Of a DNA stretch of 64,000 nucleotides, positions 1-9,295 are shown one piece after another; positions within the stretch are counted from its first letter, which is position 1, and every line of letters begins with the position of its first letter. The DNA is taken from the NCBI RefSeq assembly GCF_001422815.1, contig NZ_LMMP01000049.1, positions 126,851 through 190,850 on the forward strand, given 5' to 3'. The notes beneath the pieces were generated by a model that saw only the letters and a list, made by a program, of their open reading frames with translations, did not search any database and had not been told where the DNA came from. The DNA comes from Methylobacterium sp. Leaf91 (GTDB lineage: Bacteria > Pseudomonadota > Alphaproteobacteria > Rhizobiales > Beijerinckiaceae). The position numbers were made by a program, and so were the translations under genes.

Positions 1-249
1 CGAGAACAGCAACATCGACGTGTTCAACGCCACCAGCGGCAGGTCGAACAGATCCTTGGGAGAAGGACCTGCCGCATAGTTTCGACCGAGAACGGCGTAT
101 GTGGCGAACAGGGCCGCGAAGATGAGACAATCGCTCATCAGATAGATCCAGAAGCCCAGCATGGTGCCGCCTTCGGGATGGTGATCCTCCTCCATGTAGA
201 AGGAGGGTGCCTCGCCTTCCTTGGCGAGGGTGGGAGCGTGCGACGCCAT
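1..249 (-). CDS. cyoC: Cytochrome o ubiquinol oxidase subunit III (CyoC), N-terminal part
   Basis: This is subunit III of the bo3-type quinol oxidase, an inner-membrane protein of the heme-copper oxidase complex. Only the first 83 residues lie in the window; the rest runs off the left edge. The start MASHAPTLAKEGE is followed by a soluble stretch and the first membrane segment around MLGFWIYLMSDCLIFAALF, the usual beginning of CyoC. It is read directly after cyoB with 5 bases between them, as in the cyoABCD operon. The call rests on this context plus the first helix. Confidence 0.93.
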   Translation of the reverse strand, partial: MASHAPTLAKEGEAPSFYMEEDHHPEGGTMLGFWIYLMSDCLIFAALFATYAVLGRNYAAGPSPKDLFDLPLVALNTSMLLFS

Positions 250-254
250 GGTTC

Positions 255-2258
255 TCAGACCCGACCTTCGAGCAACCGGGTCCGTTCAGCCTCGGTACCG
301 ATCACGGTGTCGGCCGGGATGTGGAAGTCGCGGTTGTAGTTGAACGTATGCCCGATGGCGACGACGGCCATGGCGATGAACGTCAGTGCGGCAAGCCACC
401 AGATGTACCAGATCATGCCGAACGAGAAGCCGATGCTGAGGATGCCGAGGATCATGCCCGTGCCGGTGTTCTTCGGCATGTGGATCGGGCGGAAACCCTG
501 GAGCGGTCGGGCATAGCCACGGCGTTTCATGTCCGACCACGCATCGTGATCGTGAATCACGGGCGTGAAGGCGAAGTTGTAATCCGGCGGCGGCGAGGAG
601 GTCGACCATTCGAGGGTACGGCCGCCCCACGGATCGCCGGTCACGTCACGCAGCTGTTCACGCCGCATGAAGCTCACGACGAGCTGAATGATGAAGGAGA
701 GGATGCCGAGCGCGATCAACCCGGCGCCGAAGGCCGCGATGATGAACCAGATCTGCAGCGACGGATCGTCGAAATGCTGCACGCGGCGCGTCACGCCCAT
801 CAGGCCGAGGACGTAGAGCGGCATGAAGGCGAAGTAGAAGCCCGTTAGCCAGAACCAGAACGACATCTTCCCCCAGAACGGATCGAGCTTGAAGCCGAAC
901 GCCTTCGGGAACCAGTAAGTGATGCCGGCCAGCATACCGAACAGCACGCCGCCGATGATGACGTTGTGGAAGTGGGCGATGAGGAACAGGCTGTTGTGGA
1001 GCACGAAATCGGCCGGGGGCACGGCGAGGAGAACGCCGGTCATGCCACCGATGGTGAAGGTAACCATGAAGCCGATGGCCCAGAGCATCGGCTCCTCGAA
1101 ACGGATGCGGCCCTTGTACATGGTGAAGAGCCAGTTGAAGAGCTTCGCCCCCGTCGGGATCGAGATGATCATCGTCGTGATGCCGAAGAACGAGTTCACG
1201 GAGGCACCCGAGCCCATCGTGAAGAAGTGGTGCAGCCAGACGAGGTAGGACAGGATCGTGATGACCACGGTGGCGTAGACCATGGAGGCGTAGCCGAAGA
1301 GCCGCTTGCCGGAGAAGGTCGAGACGATCTCCGAGAACACTCCGAAAGCGGGCAAGATGAGGATGTAGACCTCCGGATGACCCCAGATCCAGATGAGGTT
1401 CACGTACATCATCGGGTTGCCGCCGAGGTCGTTCGAGAAGAAGTGCGTGCCCACGTAGCGGTCGAGGGAGAGCAGCGCGAGAACGGCCGTGAGGATCGGA
1501 AAAGCGGCGACGATAAGGATGTTCGTGCAGAGCGCGGTCCAGGTGAAGATCGGCATCTTCATCATGGTCATGCCAGGCGCGCGCATCTTCACGATGGTGG
1601 CGATCAGATTGATGCCGGACAACAGGGTGCCGATGCCGGCGATCTGAAGCCCCCAGATGTAATAATCGACGCCGACGCCGGGACTTCCGGCAGGGCCGGA
1701 GAGAGGCGGGTAGGCCAGCCATCCGGTACGGGCGAACTCGCCGACGAACAACGACGCCATGATCGTCGCGGCGCCGCTGACCGTCATCCAGAAGCTGAAA
1801 TTGTTGAGGAACGGGAATGACACGTCGCGTGCACCGATCTGCAGCGGCACGACGAAGTTCATCAGCCCGGTGACCAGAGGCATCGCCACGAAGAAAATCA
1901 TGATCACGCCGTGGGCAGTGAAGATCTGATCATAATGATGCGGCGGCAGGTAGCCCTCGTTGGCCCCGAAGGCGATGGCCTGCTGCGAGCGCATGAGGAG
2001 CGCATCGGAGAAGCCGCGCAGCAGCATCACCAGCGCGAGCACCACATACATGATGCCGATCTTCTTGTGGTCGACGGAGGTGAACCAGTCGCGCCACAGC
2101 GGACCCCACCAGCGCATGTAGGTGATGAGGCCCAGCAATCCGACGCCACCGATGGCGACGCCGATGAACGTCACGAGCAGGATCGGCTCGTGATACGGAA
2201 TGGCTTCGAGAGTCAGTCGCCCGAAGACGAGCTTCTGAAGATCGAGATTGGCAAACAT
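255..2258 (-). CDS. cyoB: Cytochrome o ubiquinol oxidase subunit I (CyoB)
   Basis: This is the catalytic subunit of the bo3 quinol oxidase. It holds heme b, heme o3 and CuB, oxidises ubiquinol, reduces O2 to water and pumps protons. The 667-residue length matches E. coli CyoB (about 660). The chain is almost entirely membrane helices and carries the family signatures WGHPEVYILILPAFG (CuB His and crosslinked Tyr region), WLHHFFTMG and a later HFHNVIIGG pair of heme-ligand histidines. It lies between cyoA (132 bases upstream) and cyoC (5 bases downstream) on the same strand. No frameshift or missing metal ligand is seen. Confidence 0.97.
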   Translation of the reverse strand: MFANLDLQKLVFGRLTLEAIPYHEPILLVTFIGVAIGGVGLLGLITYMRWWGPLWRDWFTSVDHKKIGIMYVVLALVMLLRGFSDALLMRSQQAIAFGANEGYLPPHHYDQIFTAHGVIMIFFVAMPLVTGLMNFVVPLQIGARDVSFPFLNNFSFWMTVSGAATIMASLFVGEFARTGWLAYPPLSGPAGSPGVGVDYYIWGLQIAGIGTLLSGINLIATIVKMRAPGMTMMKMPIFTWTALCTNILIVAAFPILTAVLALLSLDRYVGTHFFSNDLGGNPMMYVNLIWIWGHPEVYILILPAFGVFSEIVSTFSGKRLFGYASMVYATVVITILSYLVWLHHFFTMGSGASVNSFFGITTMIISIPTGAKLFNWLFTMYKGRIRFEEPMLWAIGFMVTFTIGGMTGVLLAVPPADFVLHNSLFLIAHFHNVIIGGVLFGMLAGITYWFPKAFGFKLDPFWGKMSFWFWLTGFYFAFMPLYVLGLMGVTRRVQHFDDPSLQIWFIIAAFGAGLIALGILSFIIQLVVSFMRREQLRDVTGDPWGGRTLEWSTSSPPPDYNFAFTPVIHDHDAWSDMKRRGYARPLQGFRPIHMPKNTGTGMILGILSIGFSFGMIWYIWWLAALTFIAMAVVAIGHTFNYNRDFHIPADTVIGTEAERTRLLEGRV

Positions 2259-2390
2259 GGGATCGCTTCGTTCCCGGTTGTCGGCGAGGGGACGTACCGA
2301 CCGATTCGGTACTCGTCTCTCATGGGTTCAATTTAATGGTGCCGCCACTGTGATGCGCCTGTCCCGAAGGCCGCGCGTCATCGCGTCGGC

Positions 2391-3515
2391 CTAGCGGTTC
2401 AGCTGCGCGGGGGCAGGGTCACTCTGCTTCGTGTCAGACCCGGAATGGTCGTGGTGGTGATCATGCCCCTTGTCCGGGTCGACCTCCTGGCTGCGCGTCT
2501 TCTTTTCGGTGGCTGGGAACGTCGCCCCCTGGGCCTCCTCGCCGCGGACGGCATGCCGGTCGTCGTAACGAAGCCGCTCCCGGTTGGCGTGGCTCTCTTT
2601 GCCGGCGCCGCCCTTGGAGTCGATGCTCATCATTTCGCCCATGCACATCTTACCCTCGACGACGCACATGTTCAGAATGGCGCTATAGAGCCCCGGCGCG
2701 ACGCTGGAATAGTAGCCCACCGGCTCACGCTCGCTCGGCTTCTCCAGGGCGATGTAGGCGTCGCGGTTGAGCTCCTTACCCGCGGCCTTCACCTTGGCGA
2801 CCCACTGGTCGAAGCCGCCCTGGTCAAGCCCGTGGAACTTGAAGTTCATCCGCGAGAAGCCTTCGCCGCTATAATTAGCGGAGAAACCTTCGTAGACGCC
2901 CGCCTTGTTGATGACGGCGTGCAGCTTCGTCTCCATTCCGGCCATTGCGTAGATCTGTCCCGCCAGCGCCGGAATGAAGAAAGAGTTCATCATCGAGGCC
3001 GAGGTGATCTTGAAATTGATTGGCACATCCACCGGCGCCGCCAGTTCATTCACCGTGGCGATGCCCTGGTCGGGATAGAAGAACAGCCACTTCCAATCGA
3101 GTGCCACGACCTCGACCGTCAACGGCTTCACATCCGCAGTGAGCGGACGGGAAGCGTCGATGCGGCTCAGGGGCCGGTAGGGATCGAGCGTATGTGTGCT
3201 GATCCAGGTCAGCGCCCCGAGGGCGATGATGATCACGAGAGGCGCCGACCAGATCAGCACTTCGAGCTGAGTCGAGTGGTGCCAGTCGGGGTCGTACTCG
3301 GCCTCGGTGTTCGATTGGCGATAGCGCCAAGCGAAAAAGAGCGTGAAGGCGATCACCGGAAGGATGATCAGCAGCATCAGCCCCGTCGAGGCGACAATGA
3401 GGTCACGCTGCCGCGTGGCGATGTCGCCCGCTGGCTGCATGACGACCATGTTGCAGCCCGAGAGAAGGGCCATGAGAGGCAGGAATGCGAGAGCGCGCAA
3501 GGATCTGGATGACAT
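2391..3515 (-). CDS. cyoA: Cytochrome o ubiquinol oxidase subunit II (CyoA)
   Basis: This is subunit II of the bo3 quinol oxidase, a lipoprotein with two membrane helices and a periplasmic cupredoxin-like domain without CuA. The start at 3515 (MSSRSLRAL) is chosen because it gives a lipoprotein signal ending LLSGC, with Cys21 as the lipidated residue; the open frame upstream of it shows no similarity. Two hydrophobic helices follow, then the TLDWKWLFFYP-like region and a soluble domain. The last 70 or so residues are a charged, His-rich tail (GHDHHHDHS) that E. coli CyoA lacks. It begins the cyo operon and is divergent from the MFS gene at 3883. Confidence 0.95.
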   Translation of the reverse strand: MSSRSLRALAFLPLMALLSGCNMVVMQPAGDIATRQRDLIVASTGLMLLIILPVIAFTLFFAWRYRQSNTEAEYDPDWHHSTQLEVLIWSAPLVIIIALGALTWISTHTLDPYRPLSRIDASRPLTADVKPLTVEVVALDWKWLFFYPDQGIATVNELAAPVDVPINFKITSASMMNSFFIPALAGQIYAMAGMETKLHAVINKAGVYEGFSANYSGEGFSRMNFKFHGLDQGGFDQWVAKVKAAGKELNRDAYIALEKPSEREPVGYYSSVAPGLYSAILNMCVVEGKMCMGEMMSIDSKGGAGKESHANRERLRYDDRHAVRGEEAQGATFPATEKKTRSQEVDPDKGHDHHHDHSGSDTKQSDPAPAQLNR

Positions 3516-3882
3516 CCGACCGGCTGCAGTGAGACGTCCGCGGGCGGAACGTCGGGAGGAAACATTTGGTTTACGAAAAGCGGCGGCTCGTACTGGATTG
3601 CTTGCCGCGATGCCGTTTCGATACGGGCTTCTCCTGCGCAGTGCAAAGGCGCCCTGGCAAGTGCGTGCGGCTTTAATCAGCCGGGCGTTGAGAGCATAGC
3701 TGATTTCCATCGCGGAAGGCAGTAAGAAGGGAAGCATCACCCGCGGGACATATGCCTGACTGATCCGCGAAACGTGACGTTGCATCGCTTTGCCGCAGTG
3801 CAACAAGCCCTCATAATCGGAACACAGGGATGCGCCAAGTGCGGCGTGTCCTTCCCACCCTTCAAGCAGCGAATGGCCGTCC
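3516..3882. promoter_or_regulatory. Divergent intergenic region between cyoA and the MFS gene
   Basis: This 367-base stretch has no convincing gene and must hold the promoters of both divergent units. Two dyads are visible. An imperfect one at 3534-3552 (ACGTCCGC/GCGGAACGT) lies about 20 bases before the cyoA start. A perfect one has arms GTTGCA (3779-3784) and TGCAAC (3799-3804) with a 14-base spacer, about 80 bases before the MFS start. Either could be an operator; I cannot name the regulator. Confidence 0.4.
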
Positions 3883-5214
3883 ATGAGCCAAGATTACGCG
3901 TTGCAGACCCCGCCGCATCTGAGTGCAGGTGCCAGGGCCGGCGCATCCGAACCCGAAGTCGCGCCCGGCGACATTGCCGTCGGTGTCCTCATCGGCCGGA
4001 CATCGGAATTCTTCGACTTCTTCGTCTTCGGCATCGCCTCGGTGCTGATTTTCCCGAAGGTCTTCTTTCCGTTCGTCCCGCCCCTGGAAGGCACGCTCTA
4101 CGCGTTCGCCCTCTTCGCTCTCGCCTTCGTGGCACGGCCCATCGGTTCGGTGATCTTCATGGAGATCGACCGGCGGCATGGGCGAGGCGTGAAACTGACG
4201 ATCGCCCTGTTCCTGCTCGGTGGCTCGACGGTGTCGATCGCGTTCCTGCCGACCTATCACAGCATCGGGATGGCCTCGGTCTGGCTGCTCGCCGCTTTCC
4301 GTATAGGGCAGGGGCTCGCGCTGGGCGGCGCGTGGGACGGCCTCGCTTCGCTTCTGTCGATCAAAGCCCCCAGTGACCGCAAGGGCTGGTATGCGATGAT
4401 CCCGCAGCTCGGAGCGCCCATCGGCTTCGGGCTCGCAAGTGCCCTGTTCTCGTTCTTTCTCGCCAACCTGACCATGGACGACTTCCTCGATTGGGGCTGG
4501 CGTTACCCGTTCTACGTGGCCTTCGCGGTAAACGTCGTCGCTCTTTTCGCGCGACTTCGCCTCGTGGCAACCGAGGAGTTCACGCAGCTTCTCGAGACGC
4601 GCGAACTCGCCCCGACCCCGGTCTGGGAAATGATCCGCGCACAGGGGCGAACTGTCCTTATCGGCGCCTTCGTGCCGCTGGCGAGTTTTGCACTGTTCCA
4701 TCTCGTCAGCATCTTCCCGATCAGCTGGATCACCCTGTTCACGAAGCGCTCGGCCGGCGAGTTCCTGCTCGTACAATTCGTCGGCTCGATCGTCTTCGCT
4801 GGCGCGATTGTGATCTCGGGAATCGTCGCGGATCAGGTGGGCCGGCGTCGGCTCGTCGGCATAGCGGCCAGCCTAATCGGCTTGTTCAGCCTCGCCAGCA
4901 TTCTCGCACCGCTGCTGTTCGGCGATAGCGAGACCGGCCAGACGATCTACGTGCTCGTCGGCTTCGGTCTGCTCGGCTTGTCTTACGGGCAGACATCAGG
5001 CTCGGTGACCGAGTATCTCGGCACGCGCTATCGCTATACCGGCGCGGCGCTCACATCCGATCTCGCCTGGCTGATCGGAGCCGGCTTCGCGCCGCTGGTG
5101 GCGCTGAGCCTGTCGAGCCGATTCGGCCTTGCCTGGGTGGGAGTTTACCTGCTGTCGGGTGCGGTCGCGACCTTGGGCGCGCTCGCCATCAACCGGAAGG
5201 TTGCCGCGATCTGA
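3883..5214 (+). CDS. MFS transporter, metabolite:H+ symporter type
   Basis: This 443-residue inner-membrane protein has the twelve-helix pattern of the major facilitator superfamily. The segment DIAVGVLIGRTSEFFDFFVF is typical of the MHS (ProP/KgtP-like) subgroup, and the cytoplasmic loop EIDRRHGRGVKLT corresponds to the MFS loop 2-3 motif. Its substrate cannot be read from sequence; organic acids and osmolytes are the usual cargo of the subgroup. It is divergent from cyoABC and followed by a good terminator. A functional link to the oxidase is inference from position only. Confidence 0.85.
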   Translation: MSQDYALQTPPHLSAGARAGASEPEVAPGDIAVGVLIGRTSEFFDFFVFGIASVLIFPKVFFPFVPPLEGTLYAFALFALAFVARPIGSVIFMEIDRRHGRGVKLTIALFLLGGSTVSIAFLPTYHSIGMASVWLLAAFRIGQGLALGGAWDGLASLLSIKAPSDRKGWYAMIPQLGAPIGFGLASALFSFFLANLTMDDFLDWGWRYPFYVAFAVNVVALFARLRLVATEEFTQLLETRELAPTPVWEMIRAQGRTVLIGAFVPLASFALFHLVSIFPISWITLFTKRSAGEFLLVQFVGSIVFAGAIVISGIVADQVGRRRLVGIAASLIGLFSLASILAPLLFGDSETGQTIYVLVGFGLLGLSYGQTSGSVTEYLGTRYRYTGAALTSDLAWLIGAGFAPLVALSLSSRFGLAWVGVYLLSGAVATLGALAINRKVAAI

Positions 5215-5238
5215 CAATTACGGACGTGGTACAATGAG

Positions 5239-5273
5239 AAAAAGGCCAGCATGCACCGCATGCGGGCCTTTTT
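5239..5273. terminator. Rho-independent terminator, possibly bidirectional
   Basis: AAAAAGGCC and GGCCTTTTT flank a short loop containing GCATG/CATGC, 25 bases after the MFS stop codon. The A-run on one side and the T-run on the other would let it serve both the MFS gene and the convergent gene at 5296-5751. Confidence 0.8.
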
Positions 5274-5295
5274 CATATCCGCTTCGGGTCGAGCC

Positions 5296-5751
5296 TTATC
5301 GGATTGCAGGGCAGAATTCGCCGGATGGACCCAGAGCGAGATCCCCCTGACGAGGAGTGTTCAGGGCAAACGCTCCGGTATCGTCGCGCGGAAAGAAGCT
5401 CGGGCCGAGTTCGCGTTCGAAGAACCCATTCCCGATTTCGTAGAAGCAGCGATCCATGACCGCCGTCACGGGAAAGCTGCGCTGAACAACGGGTTGTCCG
5501 AAGGGTGCGCCTCGGCGCGGGACGTCGCAATAGCCGGTCACGTCTACCGGAGCCGACCCATCGAGCCTGATTGTCCTCGACGTGCCGGGGCGAACCGTCA
5601 CTGCTCCACCCTCCCCTTGGCCCACTACGAGCGTCAATGTCGACCGGTTGGCAACTTTGCGCAGGCAGGACGCCTCGGCTTCGCTGAACCCTGTCACGAG
5701 AACTACGAGGGTGGCGAAGCCGGCCGCGAGCGACTTCAGGCGGATGGGCAT
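5296..5751 (-). CDS. Secreted protein of unknown function
   Basis: I do not recognise this 151-residue protein. A Sec signal peptide (KSLAAGFATLVVLVTGFSEA, then A-S-C) precedes a mature part with four cysteines, so two disulfides in the periplasm are possible. The rest is rich in beta-prone residues (STLTLVVGQGEGG, TVRPGTSRTIRLDG). It is convergent with the MFS gene and followed on the same strand by another secreted protein gene. Coding is supported by the signal peptide, sensible composition and the terminator placed at its end. Confidence 0.65.
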   Translation of the reverse strand: MPIRLKSLAAGFATLVVLVTGFSEAEASCLRKVANRSTLTLVVGQGEGGAVTVRPGTSRTIRLDGSAPVDVTGYCDVPRRGAPFGQPVVQRSFPVTAVMDRCFYEIGNGFFERELGPSFFPRDDTGAFALNTPRQGDLALGPSGEFCPAIR

Positions 5752-5812
5752 GTGAAGACCTCACAAAGATTGGGATTGCGGAGAACGTGACATCAAAACC
5801 GGATTGGCGGTA

Positions 5813-6148
5813 TCAGCGGTTAATTCCACCAGGACCGCCGGATGTTCCACCGGTACCCGGCAGGGCGCCGGTCCCAGGGGGGCCACCGACGCCGGTTCCG
5901 ACGCCCGCACTGGAGGACGGCCCCGATGCCTCACCCGCACCACCGACCGGAGGCTTTCCAACCGGAGACCCGGGAGAAACGGAGTTTGTCGATGGCATGC
6001 CAAAGGCGCTCCCTGAGGGTGTGCCAGCTTCACCACTCTGCGATGGAGCCGTGCCGATGCCGGCCGGAGCCGGAATGCTCTGAGCAAGTACGGTCCCCGT
6101 CAGCAATAGGACGAGACAAGGTGCGAGCACGACGGGTCTGGCGATCAT
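5813..6148 (-). CDS. Secreted Gly/Pro/Ser-rich low-complexity protein
   Basis: This 111-residue product starts at 6148 (MIARPVVLAPCLVLLLTG), chosen because it opens directly with a signal peptide ending VLAQ. The upstream part of the open frame adds 39 unlikely residues. The mature chain is almost entirely Gly, Pro, Ser, Ala and Thr (PGTGALPGTGGTSGGPGG), so it is probably disordered and periplasmic or surface-located. No family is recognised. Low complexity in GC-rich DNA makes it less certain as a gene than its neighbours. Confidence 0.5.
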   Translation of the reverse strand: MIARPVVLAPCLVLLLTGTVLAQSIPAPAGIGTAPSQSGEAGTPSGSAFGMPSTNSVSPGSPVGKPPVGGAGEASGPSSSAGVGTGVGGPPGTGALPGTGGTSGGPGGINR

Positions 6149-6254
6149 CGAAACGGGTCCTGGAAGAACAGAGATATAGGGCAGAACTCGGCGTGGCTCG
6201 CTTCCGTTCAACCACGATGCCAAGGAAGCGTGGGATCTATCAATCCTCCCACGG

Positions 6255-6782
6255 TCAGGAGGCATGAAGCGCTTTCTGCAACTCGTCCTTCGACATACTC
6301 GAGCGACCGCGGATATTTTCCGATCGGGCCTGCTCCATCAGTTGGGCCTTGGTGGGCCCATCCGAGGCCTTGCGGGACTTGGATCCACCTTTCTGGGCGG
6401 AGGCCGCTTTCTCGGCTATGTCCTTCGGCTGACTGGAGAACTGCTTCCCGTTTTTGGTGTCAGCACGCTTCTTTCGGGTCGAGCGGTCGTACTCCTCCTT
6501 TGACAAGGAGGAACGTGCTTTCTTCGGAAGATACCGTTCGCCCGTCTCGCTGCTCGGCTCGCCGGATTTCGTATCCCATTCCTCATTGGACCATTGCGTA
6601 AGGCTGTTGTCCTTGGACTTCCGTCCCTTGTAACCGCCTCCGGCCTCTTTATAGGCCTTCGTCGCCGCTTGAGCTTTGCGGGCGGACCATTGGCCGGGTT
6701 TGCCTCCTTTATCCGAGGAGGTGACCTCGGACTTGATTTTATCCCACAGCTTAGGATCGGACTTCTCTGCGCTGGCGGCCAT
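6255..6782 (-). CDS. DUF5872-like protein with C-terminal SAP/Rho-N-like motif
   Basis: This is a highly charged 175-residue soluble protein. Residues about 8-75 (DPKLWDKIKSEVTSSDKGG, GQWSARKAQAATKAYKEAGG, DNSLTQWSNEEWDTKSG) match the pattern I know as DUF5872, found in bacteria and large DNA viruses. The last 30 residues (KAQLMEQARSENIRGRSSMS, then KDELQKALH) look like a Rho N-terminal or SAP-type helix-extension-helix, which often binds nucleic acid. The middle is Lys/Ser-rich and probably disordered. A nucleic-acid-associated role is inferred; no enzyme motif is visible. Confidence 0.75.
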   Translation of the reverse strand: MAASAEKSDPKLWDKIKSEVTSSDKGGKPGQWSARKAQAATKAYKEAGGGYKGRKSKDNSLTQWSNEEWDTKSGEPSSETGERYLPKKARSSLSKEEYDRSTRKKRADTKNGKQFSSQPKDIAEKAASAQKGGSKSRKASDGPTKAQLMEQARSENIRGRSSMSKDELQKALHAS

Positions 6783-6997
6783 CGTTCAAGCCTTTGCTTG
6801 TTTCCATGCGATCAACATGCGCCGGAAGGGCCAGTTCCCGGGGTATGACGTGTCATCAATCCGTGTGAAAGCACGACGATAAAGGTGCTTCGACCGCGAA
6901 GGCTCCGGTACGGCGACATTGACTTGAGAAGCCGGAGCCTTCACCTCGCGAGCGCGCAGGGCGGTTATCCCACGGCGAGACAAACGGAACCTTTCAA

Positions 6998-7933
6998 ATG
7001 AGCGAAAGCGGATTGGCGAAGCCCACGGTGTTCATCGATGGGGAGGCCGGCACCACCGGGCTCGGCATTCGCGAACGCCTGGAGCGCGAGGGCCGCGTCT
7101 CCCTGAAAAGTATCCCTCATGAGAGCCGCAAAGACATCGCGTTCAAACGGGCGCTGTTGGCTGACGTAGATCTCGTTGTCCTCTGCCTGCCCGACGACGC
7201 TGCTAAGGAAACGGTGGCTTTGGCCGATGCTCTTCCGGCTGGCGGCCCCCGCATTCTCGATGCGAGCACCGCCCACCGCGTCAGCCCCGGTTGGGCTTAC
7301 GGCTTCGCTGAGTTGAACACCGGCCAATCACAGGTGATCCGCGAGTCGCGGCGCGTCGCCAATCCCGGCTGCTATCCCACCGGGGCGATCGCGTTGGTAC
7401 GGCCCCTTGTCGACGCTGGATTGCTGCCGTGGGACACGCCGATCAGCGTCAATGCGGTGAGCGGCTACAGCGGTGGCGGCAAGAGCATGATCGAAGCCTA
7501 TGAAGCCGGCGACGCACCGGCGTTTCAGCTCTACGGCCTCGGCTTTGCACACAAGCACCTGCCGGAGCTTCAAACCTATGGCGGCTTGACCCGTAGGCCA
7601 ATCTTCATCCCATCCGTGGGAAACTTCCGCCAGGGCATGTTGGTCAGCATTCCGCTTCACCTCGATACTCTGCCGGGGCGTCCGGATGCGGCAGCACTGG
7701 AAGCGGCTCTCGCAGCCCATTACGCCGGCAACACCTTGGTGACGGTGATACAGACCAGCCCGAACGACAAGCCGGATGCCGAGGGCCTGAACGATACTGA
7801 TCGTCTCGAACTAAGGGTCTATGGAACACCGGACCATTCCCAGGCGCTGCTCGTTGCCCGGCTCGACAACCTTGGTAAAGGCGCCTCCGGTGCCGCTGTT
7901 CAGAATATTGGCCTCATGCTCGGGCTGGATTAA
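6998..7933 (+). CDS. argC: N-acetyl-gamma-glutamyl-phosphate reductase (ArgC, type 2)
   Basis: ArgC reduces N-acetyl-glutamyl-phosphate to the semialdehyde with NADPH, the third step of arginine synthesis, in the cytoplasm. The 311-residue length fits the short type-2 class. The N-terminal dinucleotide-binding stretch is VFIDGEAGTTGLGIRERL, and the catalytic cysteine is Cys125 in RRVANPGCYPTGAIAL. A Gly-rich SGYSGGGK loop and HKHLPEL follow as expected. It stands alone here, with no other arg gene nearby, which is common in alphaproteobacteria. A weak hairpin (GGACAGG/CCTGTCC, 7945-7977) without a T-run follows the stop. Confidence 0.95.
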   Translation: MSESGLAKPTVFIDGEAGTTGLGIRERLEREGRVSLKSIPHESRKDIAFKRALLADVDLVVLCLPDDAAKETVALADALPAGGPRILDASTAHRVSPGWAYGFAELNTGQSQVIRESRRVANPGCYPTGAIALVRPLVDAGLLPWDTPISVNAVSGYSGGGKSMIEAYEAGDAPAFQLYGLGFAHKHLPELQTYGGLTRRPIFIPSVGNFRQGMLVSIPLHLDTLPGRPDAAALEAALAAHYAGNTLVTVIQTSPNDKPDAEGLNDTDRLELRVYGTPDHSQALLVARLDNLGKGASGAAVQNIGLMLGLD

Positions 7934-9295
7934 ACGAACGACGCGGACAGGACTCACTACACTATCCGGGCCTGTCCATATCATGGGGCGTGGCTCGGGT
8001 ATCGCCGGATCGGTCGACTGACGGAAATTGGAACTTGGCGCCGAGACTTCACGCGGCGTCATTCGAACAATGCGTATATAATATTTCTGGCAGCGCATTT
8101 CCCATGCGAGAGCGCATCGCCATAGGCTGGCTCGGCCGCGGAGTTGCGACAGCCATACGTCGATTCTCGGACATCGAAGCGACCAACGAGTCCAACTTCA
8201 TCCCCCTTCCTCTCCGACCCGACAAAGACTATCCCCACGCGCATTAGTTGTATTTTGTTCGTCCCGTTGACGGGACATCCATATTCAGCAAAATTACGGC
8301 GGATATTTCAGACCGACCTTCACGACTCATCTTAAAAAGAGACCGCTTGAGAATCTGCCTCTCATCGTGCCGCTGATATTCGCAGCAATACGACGCATAC
8401 TTTTTGCATGAAGGTACGATTTTGACTGAAGTTACAGGGAACTGATTTCCGTTGAACAGGTTAGCCACCGTCGCCTGCCAACATGGCGATGAGGTAAGTT
8501 TCTTGTCGCTCAATGAAAGTCGAAAAACTCACCGTATGCCCCGTCGAAGTAGATGCTTGTTTCTAAGAAGCTTTTCCTGATGCGAGAGGAAGGTACAATT
8601 CCACGAGCACCTTGAAGATGTCAGACGAGGAGGCCAAAGATCCGCCGCTACCGCTGCCGAACTCCTACCTCGAAACGTCATGAGAGGGGAGGTATACGAT
8701 TGCAAACTCTTAATTTCTACTATTTGCCGGCCTTCCGCACCAGAAGTCGCGACATCTGCTATTCGGCGAAGGTGGAAAATCACCTTCTACTCCAACATCG
8801 GGATCACGGCATGACATCTGGACAAATAGCCCCACCGACAGGGCTGAATGATGGATCTTCCCGATGCGTGGCAGTGCGCCGTGCAGTTGGATTCGGCTGC
8901 CGCAACGACCTTTGAGCTTATGCGAAGTGGCGGGAGCGGACTTACCCCTGGTTGGAACTTCGAGGCTGGCCCAGGTGGATTTGCCAGTCGTGATTGTTTT
9001 GACCGGCAGACAATCCCACCCACGAAGTTTTCCCCTGCGACCTTTGTCGGGTCTGGTGATGAGCGAGCCGCCTCGAGGCGTTGATGCGCTGAAATGATGG
9101 ATAAACTCTGCTTGGTGCCACGCCCAAACGTATGGGGATCGCATGATATGGCTCTCGCAGACGGCGAAAACCCGATACACACGAGCGAATGATCCTTAAA
9201 ACACCGAATTTCCTGCAATAACATCTTGCGATAGGTCAAAACAGAGCTTAGTCTCGTGTACAGTTTCAACAAATTGAATCGATGGTACGAATATC
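7934..9295. other. 1.36 kb gap without a convincing gene
   Basis: The stretch is less GC-rich than its surroundings. Several open frames on both strands cross it, but none has a sensible composition, a ribosome site or a recognisable motif. The final part before 9296 is AT-rich and must contain the promoter of the mucR-like gene. The rest may be decayed mobile DNA, but I can identify no transposase fragment in it. Confidence 0.5.

Noticed and set aside
207..848. Plus-strand open frame opposite cyoB
   Set aside because: It is charged shadow sequence antisense to the well-supported cyoB gene; long antisense frames occur all over this GC-rich window.
8787..9272. Open frames in the 8-9.3 kb gap
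   Set aside because: No ribosome sites, odd composition (many Ser, Arg, Cys and His) and several mutually overlapping frames; none supports a gene.
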